Origin: Candidatus Uhrbacteria bacterium
GTDB lineage: Bacteria > Patescibacteriota > Patescibacteriia > SG8-24
Reading direction: 5' to 3'
Assembly: GCA_016205965.1 (NCBI GenBank)
Contig: JACQSM010000010.1
Coordinates: 1 to 10,460, forward strand
Length of the DNA stretch: 10,460 nt
The notes beneath the pieces were generated by a model that searched no databases, was not told the origin of the DNA, and saw only the letters and a program-made list of their open reading frames with translations. Positions within the stretch are counted from its first letter, which is position 1. Each line of letters begins with the position of its first letter. Made by a program: the position numbers and the translations under genes. Of this stretch, positions 6,124 to 10,460 are shown in pieces.

Positions 6124-7599
6124 TTATTTCAGCAAATATTTCTTATCGATCGCGAAGAAGGCGCCAGGATCAGTTGACGACTCTCTCACTTCGATAAGGA
6201 TGGCTTTTGCAGCCAGGGCACGAAGTTTTTCTATGGCTGTTGGCCTAGTTATTTCCAGAAGACCCATGCATTCCACGGTGGTGATTCTTCCCCCGTTGGC
6301 CACAGCTAAATTGATGATCTGGAGCTCCTCCTTGTCTACCGCTTGATTCTTCAGTTCAATAATATCGACCTTCTGAACATCCAGCACCCAAGGTCTTCTG
6401 TGCTCGATGTCGTTAAAAAGAGTCACCGTGACCCAGCCACGACCCGACCAGGCTTCAATGATGGGCTCGGGAAGCCCGGCGGCTTTCATCTCGTCGAACA
6501 TCCTATCCATACCCTCCCCGAGCTCCCGCACGATCCCCAGGCGATGGAAGACGTTAACGATATTTGGGTTGCGGGAACAGTGAGTGCTTCGGATGTTTTC
6601 GACTCTTATGGAGTGAGGAAGGTTGCCTGGACTATGCACTTCGAATCGGTCGTCAAAGATTTTTACTTCGATGCCAGCGCCGCCCAAGCTATATGAGCGA
6701 TGAACGATGGCGTTCACGATAGCTTCCAGCCATGCGGCCCTTGGGTATTCCAGTACCGCTGTGAATTTTCCCGTAGCAATGTCGAGACTCGAAAACTCGC
6801 GCAGCAAAGACTGAATGAGGGCGGACGCGCGACTCACCTGTTGTAGCAGGTTGCCATCGAATACCTTATCTTTGACGATATTCAGTCGTTCACCGGTTTC
6901 CATTTTTTTACCCTCGTAACGGAGAATGCGAATTGTGCTCTTGGGCAGCTTTGTCTGCGGGTTGCTTCCGAAGAGGAGCAGGCCGGCAACCGTCAAAAAG
7001 ATCGATCCATCCTTCTCTTCGATGAGATGCATCGCGCGGAGTGTCCGCAAAGAATCCGTGTAATGAAGAGTTTCATTGAGCGGGGTGAGGGTGTCAGCAT
7101 CGATATCGACAAGACCCGATCCTGCGATTACGCGACTCTCATACCGCGCCTCGTCCTTGTCATACTCAAGCTCTTTCCTCTCCTCGAACGTCAATTTGTT
7201 CGTCGTGTTCTCGACGCGTAAAAAACATTCATCGCGCGTGTTTAAGTGCGTAGAGACACCGCGCTCAACTTCGATAAGCAAGATGAAGTCCGTATTACCG
7301 GACGCGTTGATGCAGGGCACCTCCATAATTTCGTACCTCACGGGCGGCTCAATAAGCTCGGCAACGTTCTTTCGAAATATCGCTGCTTTTTCACCTGAAC
7401 GAGTGAAACCGGAAATTTTACCATCGTCTTCGACGCCTATGGCAATGATACCGCCATCTGCGTTAGCGAATGCGATTACCAAGTTTGCGATGTCATAAAC
7501 ATCCGCAGCTGCTCGTTTTCTTTCGAAGGTTTGCCCTTCAGGGGTCGTCGCAGCGTACTCTATACACTTTTCAGTGCTCCATGAGTCGAACATGTTCAT
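6124..7599 (-). CDS. AlbA_2 (Schlafen-type) / GHKL ATPase / winged-helix predicted transcriptional regulator
   Basis: A 491-residue protein of the COG2865 kind. The N-terminal AlbA_2 domain (about 15-135, formerly AAA_4) shows EGQTFERKRAA, then DIANLVIAFANADGGIIAIG and VEDDGKISGF. The middle carries a GHKL-like ATPase region (about 240-390) with N-box EAIVNAIVHRSY, FEVHSPGNLP and IVRELGEGMDRM. A winged helix-turn-helix follows at about 420-491 (NGGRITTVECMGLLEITRPT, AIEKLRALAAKA). Such proteins are annotated as transcriptional regulators or RecG-like; actual roles are mostly unknown, and relatives occur in defence and mobile regions. An in-frame GTG at 7623 lies within the promoter spacer, so ATG 7599 is preferred (ATG 7593 is possible); the mRNA would be nearly leaderless. 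DNA is more AT-rich than the flanking genes, suggesting acquisition by transfer. It converges on the exported-protein gene and diverges from the 121-residue gene. Confidence 0.85.
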   Translation of the reverse strand: MNMFDSWSTEKCIEYAATTPEGQTFERKRAAADVYDIANLVIAFANADGGIIAIGVEDDGKISGFTRSGEKAAIFRKNVAELIEPPVRYEIMEVPCINASGNTDFILLIEVERGVSTHLNTRDECFLRVENTTNKLTFEERKELEYDKDEARYESRVIAGSGLVDIDADTLTPLNETLHYTDSLRTLRAMHLIEEKDGSIFLTVAGLLLFGSNPQTKLPKSTIRILRYEGKKMETGERLNIVKDKVFDGNLLQQVSRASALIQSLLREFSSLDIATGKFTAVLEYPRAAWLEAIVNAIVHRSYSLGGAGIEVKIFDDRFEVHSPGNLPHSIRVENIRSTHCSRNPNIVNVFHRLGIVRELGEGMDRMFDEMKAAGLPEPIIEAWSGRGWVTVTLFNDIEHRRPWVLDVQKVDIIELKNQAVDKEELQIINLAVANGGRITTVECMGLLEITRPTAIEKLRALAAKAILIEVRESSTDPGAFFAIDKKYLLK

Positions 7600-7608
7600 A
7601 GCGCCGAC

Positions 7609-7636
7609 AGTATATTTGTTCACCGTATAGAGTCAA
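7609..7636 (-). promoter_or_regulatory. Sigma-70-type promoter of the AlbA_2 gene
   Basis: On the minus strand TTGACT (7631-7636) is followed after 16 bases by TATACT (7609-7614), each five of six matches to consensus. Transcription would start near 7602, only about 3 bases before ATG 7599 and 9 before ATG 7593. No Shine-Dalgarno site lies between. This sets the gene start. Confidence 0.65.
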
Positions 7637-7688
7637 TTCGGAGCCCTGTTGCTTAGTAGGCCGACTATTGATTCAGCCGATCGATCAA

Positions 7689-7716
7689 AAAAGCCGCATC
7701 AAAAAATGCGGCTTTT
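7689..7716. terminator. Bidirectional intrinsic terminator in a divergent intergenic region
   Basis: A perfect 11-bp stem pairs AAAAGCCGCAT (7689-7699) with ATGCGGCTTTT (7706-7716) around CAAAAA. Plus-strand RNA ends in UUUU; minus-strand RNA ends in six U because two more A residues precede the stem. It lies upstream of both neighbouring genes, so it ends neither of them and instead blocks read-through between them. Confidence 0.8.
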
Positions 7717-7789
7717 CCGTTATGCACAACCATTCATCGGCCTGCAGAACTGCATGAAAAAGTCCTCTTCCATATCCCTCAATACCTCA

Positions 7790-7798
7790 TGCTACAGT
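7790..7798 (+). promoter_or_regulatory. Possible extended -10 promoter of the 121-residue gene
   Basis: TG-C-TACAGT (7790-7798) fits an extended -10 element. No good -35 box is present (TTCCAT at 7768-7773, spacer 19). It would start transcription near 7805, about 25 bases before ATG 7830 and after the terminator at 7689-7716. Confidence 0.3.
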
Positions 7799-7829
7799 GC
7801 AGCCATTAAAACACTAAGCCTCGTATTTT

Positions 7830-8195
7830 ATGACCGGCGATAAAATTCGAAAGGCGGCGGAAGTTCGGCTTTTTCGTGAAATCGATGAGCGGCGCGCCGA
7901 GGATCCGCAGATTCAGGCTGCCGCGAGCTGGTTAATCGATTGCCCAACGGTATATTTGGCGAACCTCGTACGGCGCATCGAAAGATTGGAGACCATGCTT
8001 ATCGTTAAAGATTTTTTTGAGTTTGAATTTCGAAAAATTCGATATGAGATCGATGGGCCGAAGATGTTGGCCGATCTGGATAGGCGCTTGCATGAAATGG
8101 AACAAGCGTTTACCGCGAAAGGCTACCTCGAAGCGCTCATCAATGAGCTGAAACAGGAGGTTACTGCTAAGCTAGAATACGACCTTGTGGTATAA
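7830..8195 (+). CDS. Hypothetical helical protein, 121 residues
   Basis: I do not recognise a family. The protein is soluble, charged and probably all-helical. It starts MTGDKIRKAAEVRLFREIDE. A middle part ANLVRRIERLETMLIVKDFF and a C-terminal half DLDRRLHEMEQAF ... LINELKQEVTAKLEY are heptad-like and suggest a short coiled coil. There is no signal peptide or membrane segment, and a single cysteine (residue 38). ATG 7830 has no Shine-Dalgarno site. The gene is AT-richer than the exported-protein genes around it, like the divergent AlbA_2 gene, and ends at its own intrinsic terminator (8205-8225). A partner or regulator role with the AlbA_2 protein is possible only by proximity. Coding is supported by an uninterrupted frame, a downstream terminator and a plausible helical composition. 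Confidence 0.65.
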   Translation: MTGDKIRKAAEVRLFREIDERRAEDPQIQAAASWLIDCPTVYLANLVRRIERLETMLIVKDFFEFEFRKIRYEIDGPKMLADLDRRLHEMEQAFTAKGYLEALINELKQEVTAKLEYDLVV

Positions 8196-8196
8196 A
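8188..8196 (+). promoter_or_regulatory. Possible extended -10 promoter of the following exported-protein gene
   Basis: TG-G-TATAAA (8188-8196) overlaps the stop codon of the 121-residue gene and fits an extended -10 element; no -35 box is clear. A start near 8203 would put the terminator hairpin at 8205-8225 at the extreme 5' end of the transcript, before ATG 8233. It is a weak prediction, but no other promoter for the downstream gene is visible. Confidence 0.25.
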
Positions 8197-8204
8197 TGAG
8201 TGGT

Positions 8205-8225
8205 AGACCCTCGTCGAGGGTTTTT
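8205..8225 (+). terminator. Intrinsic terminator after the 121-residue gene
   Basis: ACCCTC (8207-8212) pairs with GAGGGT (8216-8221) around GTC, extendable by a wobble and an A-T pair, followed by five T (8221-8225). It begins 10 bases after the stop codon. It also lies just before the next start codon, so any transcript entering from upstream must pass it. Confidence 0.7.
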
Positions 8226-8232
8226 CATAGCT

Positions 8233-9432
8233 ATGCGAATGACTATTTTACGAAAAAGCTCACCGGTTTCGGTCGCCGTCCTCTCCGTCCTCATCGGCCT
8301 CATGCCGGCGGCGGCATCCGCCGCAACCTACCTCCAGGACACGAACCTGGTCGTCGGAGGCCAGACGCTCAAAGTCATGGCCGGGTCGGAGTACCAGAGC
8401 CTGGTCGTGGCTTCCAACAGCTTCATGGTCACCTTGGCCGAGGGCCAGGCTTTCATCGTTCGGTCCCCGGGCATCTTCCCGATGAGCCTCGATAACGACG
8501 CCTTGCAGCCCGGCTGCCGCGTGCTGACAACGAGGGACAACCAGCTCATCCTCAACGGTCCCCGGACCGTCACGGTGACGCCGGGAACTGCGCCCTGCGA
8601 CACCTCGAATTATTCGACCGACACCACCCCTTTCCTGGCCATCAGCCAGCCCAATGGGGGAGAAACGTTGAAAGAAGGGCAGGCGTATCAGATTTTTTGG
8701 TCCACGTCCGGAGGCACCGTCGGCAACGTGCGTCTTTCGTATTCAACCGACGGCGGGGCGACCTGGCCGACCATCGTGGATAATAAGTCCAACGACGGCT
8801 TCTATTCTTGGACCGTTCCCTCGGTCACGACCACCGACAACGCCCGCCTGCGCGTCCAGGGGGTCAACCAGGGGTTGGTGACCGCTATCGATATCAGCAA
8901 CAGCGACTTCCGTTTTGAAGGCACCAAAACCGCAGTTCCGCCGCCATCCATGATCATAACCCCCGTCGTGGGTTATGACCCGGCCGATGCGACCCAAGAC
9001 GCCGCCACCATCGGCATTGACAAGAATCTGCCACACGCGCTGTTCAACACCTGCATCGCCGACACCCGCATAAAAGTCATCGGCCAAGACGCCGTCTATT
9101 ATTGCGGCCGCGACGGCAAGCGCTACGTCTTCCCGAACCGCAAGACCCACGACACCTGGTACGAGGGATTTAACGGCGTCGTCGAGCTCGACTTGGCGAC
9201 GATGCAAAAGATCCCGCTCGGCGGCAACGTCACCTACCGTCCCGGCGTCCGCATGGTCAAGATACAAACGGCCAACGAAGTCTTCGCCGTCGACGCCAAC
9301 GGCCTGCTCCACCACATCGCCACCGAAGCCGCCGCCAAGCGCCTTTATGGCTCTGACTGGAATAAAAAGATCGACGATTTGCCGGACGCTTTCTTCGTCA
9401 ATTACGCCATCGGCGACCCCATTCTCGAGTGA
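8233..9432 (+). CDS. Exported protein with Ig-like domain and C-terminal YVFPN module
   Basis: A 399-residue exported protein. A signal peptide covers about 1-30 (basic ILRKSS, hydrophobic VSVAVLSVLIGLMPAAASA). Residues 31-130 are beta-rich, with TLKVMAGSEYQSLVV and a cysteine pair. An Ig-like domain at about 135-225 has ISQPNGGETLKEGQAYQIFW, LSYSTDGGATWPTI and NDGFYSWTVP, a pattern known from secreted Kre9/Ser-Thr-rich-like domains. After a linker, residues about 270-399 hold YYCGRDGKRYVFPNRKTHDT, GGNVTYRPGVRMVKI and KKIDDLPDAFFVNYAIGDPI, the module also present near the N-terminus of the 1232-residue protein. A second cysteine pair sits at the module's start. ATG 8233 is chosen because the in-frame GTG at 8200 lies before the terminator hairpin and would put its sequence inside the protein; ATG 8239 is possible. 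It is probably a cell-surface component. The exact function is unknown. Confidence 0.85.
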   Translation: MRMTILRKSSPVSVAVLSVLIGLMPAAASAATYLQDTNLVVGGQTLKVMAGSEYQSLVVASNSFMVTLAEGQAFIVRSPGIFPMSLDNDALQPGCRVLTTRDNQLILNGPRTVTVTPGTAPCDTSNYSTDTTPFLAISQPNGGETLKEGQAYQIFWSTSGGTVGNVRLSYSTDGGATWPTIVDNKSNDGFYSWTVPSVTTTDNARLRVQGVNQGLVTAIDISNSDFRFEGTKTAVPPPSMIITPVVGYDPADATQDAATIGIDKNLPHALFNTCIADTRIKVIGQDAVYYCGRDGKRYVFPNRKTHDTWYEGFNGVVELDLATMQKIPLGGNVTYRPGVRMVKIQTANEVFAVDANGLLHHIATEAAAKRLYGSDWNKKIDDLPDAFFVNYAIGDPILE

Positions 9433-9465
9433 TAATTCAAGCGGAACGTAATTTAAGCGAAAGGT

Positions 9466-9474
9466 TTATCCACA
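9466..9474 (+). other. Isolated exact DnaA-box match
   Basis: TTATCCACA lies between the two right-hand exported-protein genes, in the opposite orientation to the exact match at 6075-6083. No second box is adjacent. It could be chance or a DnaA-responsive site near the promoter that follows. Confidence 0.3.
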
Positions 9475-9483
9475 CCCAGTTTG

Positions 9484-9510
9484 TTGACGGCGGGCGAAGT
9501 GCGCTATAGT
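9484..9510 (+). promoter_or_regulatory. Possible promoter of the tail-fibre-like gene
   Basis: TTGACG (9484-9489) and TATAGT (9505-9510) each match consensus at five of six bases, but the spacer is only 15 bases. A start near 9517 would give a leader of about 37 bases containing the hairpin at 9531-9544. Confidence 0.4.
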
Positions 9511-9521
9511 TGTGGCGGAAA

Positions 9522-9570
9522 TTACTCATCAGCCCTATCGGGCTCTGTAAACTATGCAATTTTACTCATC
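9522..9570 (+). repeat. Leader hairpin flanked by a 9-bp direct repeat
   Basis: AGCCC-TATC-GGGCT (9531-9544) is a small perfect hairpin. TTACTCATC occurs at 9522-9530 and again at 9562-9570, inside the first codons of the next gene, exactly 40 bases apart. It may be a duplicated binding site or a small duplication; nothing decides between these. Confidence 0.4.
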
Positions 9571-10460
9571 GAGGATGCGGCGTCTGGCGGCATCGGTGGG
9601 CGTTTCGTCCGCCCTTCTTTTTAGCGCCGTCTCGCCAGCCTTGGCCGTGACGACGATCAATCTTAACGTGGCCACCGGCGGCGACCTGACCGTCGGCGGA
9701 AACACCATCCTCGGCGACGCCGCCGCCGACACCGTAACCGTCAACGGCACGGTCGCCGGCACCACCCGTCACGTCGATCTCGGCGTGATCGGCGATGCCA
9801 ACGGCAATGAGCTGCTCATCCTCGACACCGTCGCCTCGGCCGTCAACGAGCTTACCTTGGCCAACGCCGCCACCGGCAACAACCCGACCCTCACCATGAG
9901 CGGCGGCGACTCGGCGGTCAGCTTGAGCATCAATTCGAAGGGGACCAACAGCAGCGTCATCTTCGGCACGACTAACGCCAATGCCGACAGGATCCAGATT
10001 CTGCCGCAGTCCGCGACCGCCAACGACCCCTTTAACGGCACCATTACCAGCGCCGATCTGACCGCCGCTCGCACCTGGACCTTCCCCGACGCGACTTTGA
10101 CGGTCGCGGGTACGAATTTTGCCCAGACCTGGAGCGCCACCCAAACCTTTAACGGCGGTATTTCCACCGCGACCTTCACCGTCAATCCGGCGACCAAGGA
10201 CCCGATCATCATCGCGCCGCTGACCGGCAGTACGGGAGACTTCTCGGGCACGATCACCAGCGCCGATCTGACCGCTGCCCGCACCTGGACCTTCCCGGAT
10301 GCCAGTGGCACCGTCACATTGCTCGGTAACGCCTCGACCGGTTCCGGTTCCGTTGTCCTCGCCACCTCGCCGACGCTCGTGACCCCCGTTCTCGGCGTGG
10401 CCACAGCCACGACCATCAACAAGGTGGCGTTCACGGCCCCGGCAAGCGGCTCGACGCTCA
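9554..10460 (+). CDS. Exported repeat protein with phage tail-fibre-like sequence, C-terminus outside window
   Basis: The frame is open from ATG 9554 to the window edge (302 codons plus one base). A signal peptide at about 1-31 (SSRMRRLAASVGVSSALLFS, ending SPALA) shows export. The rest is beta-type sequence rich in Thr, Ala, Gly and Asn, beginning TTINLNVATGGDLTVGGNTI. Two copies of GTITSADLTAARTWTFPDA start at residues 160 and 230, 70 residues apart. The end, SGSVVLATSPTLVTPVLGVA then TINKVAFTAPASGSTL, is a phrase well known from phage tail fibres and related adhesins. It probably forms a surface fibre or beta-helical stalk. ATG 9575 (residue 8) is an alternative start; it has GAGG directly before it but would shorten the basic region. 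The frame choice is supported by the signal peptide and repeats. Whether this is a cellular adhesin or of phage origin is not settled. Confidence 0.8.
   Translation, partial: MQFYSSRMRRLAASVGVSSALLFSAVSPALAVTTINLNVATGGDLTVGGNTILGDAAADTVTVNGTVAGTTRHVDLGVIGDANGNELLILDTVASAVNELTLANAATGNNPTLTMSGGDSAVSLSINSKGTNSSVIFGTTNANADRIQILPQSATANDPFNGTITSADLTAARTWTFPDATLTVAGTNFAQTWSATQTFNGGISTATFTVNPATKDPIIIAPLTGSTGDFSGTITSADLTAARTWTFPDASGTVTLLGNASTGSGSVVLATSPTLVTPVLGVATATTINKVAFTAPASGSTL
10031..10327 (+). repeat. Two-copy coding repeat in the tail-fibre-like gene
   Basis: A segment of 27-29 codons at 10031-10111 recurs at 10241-10327, a 210-base period. The proteins are nearly identical over GTITSADLTAARTWTFPDA, while the DNA differs mainly at third codon positions, so the protein sequence is maintained rather than freshly copied. 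Confidence 0.8.

Noticed and set aside
7649..7843. A 64-codon plus-strand frame before the 121-residue gene
   Set aside because: It contains the bidirectional terminator, has no ribosome site and overlaps the start of the better-supported gene.
8196..8495. A 99-codon frame starting directly after the 121-residue gene stop
   Set aside because: It passes through the terminator and overlaps the signal-peptide gene in another frame; its product is Arg/Pro/Gly-rich, typical of an off-frame reading.

Overview
The window most likely comes from a member of the Candidate Phyla Radiation (Patescibacteria, Parcubacteria-like). The evidence is its gene set: an ECF-type sigma factor overlapping a DUF5667 membrane protein, a very large secreted repeat protein with an N-terminal YVFPN..TWY module, and a second secreted protein carrying the same module. 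This gene set is characteristic of Parcubacteria surface-layer loci as I recall them. The assignment rests on recognising families, not on a marker gene. Most genes lack a clear Shine-Dalgarno site, and secreted-protein genes are GC-rich with many codons ending in C.

Left part (1-1968): a partial small helix-turn-helix gene on the minus strand diverges from an operon of an ECF-like sigma factor (378-965) and a single-pass DUF5667 protein (922-1968), probably its membrane anti-sigma factor. Overlapping perfect dyads (235-271) cover the promoter of the helix-turn-helix gene, which suggests autoregulation. Centre (1969-6010): a 1232-residue exported, probably S-layer-like protein (2155-5853) with a structured leader, about six Ig-like repeats, three identically spaced cysteine loops and a conserved-looking C-terminal tail. 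A series of hairpins ends it, including a strong bidirectional terminator.

Middle island (about 6010-8225): base composition becomes clearly more AT-rich. It holds a group of DnaA-box-like 9-mers, three tandem 11-bp repeats, a minus-strand AlbA_2/GHKL/winged-helix protein (6124-7599, apparently leaderless) and a divergent unknown 121-residue helical protein (7830-8195). The two genes are separated by a bidirectional hairpin terminator. This looks like an accessory cassette inserted in a surface-protein locus.

Right part (8233-10460): GC-rich again, with two exported proteins. One has an Ig-like domain followed by the YVFPN module at its C-terminus (8233-9432). The other (9554 to beyond the window edge) has tandem repeats and phrases typical of phage tail fibres. 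Together, the sigma/anti-sigma pair and three exported proteins suggest an envelope or cell-surface locus, perhaps controlled by the sigma pair; the control link is inference.
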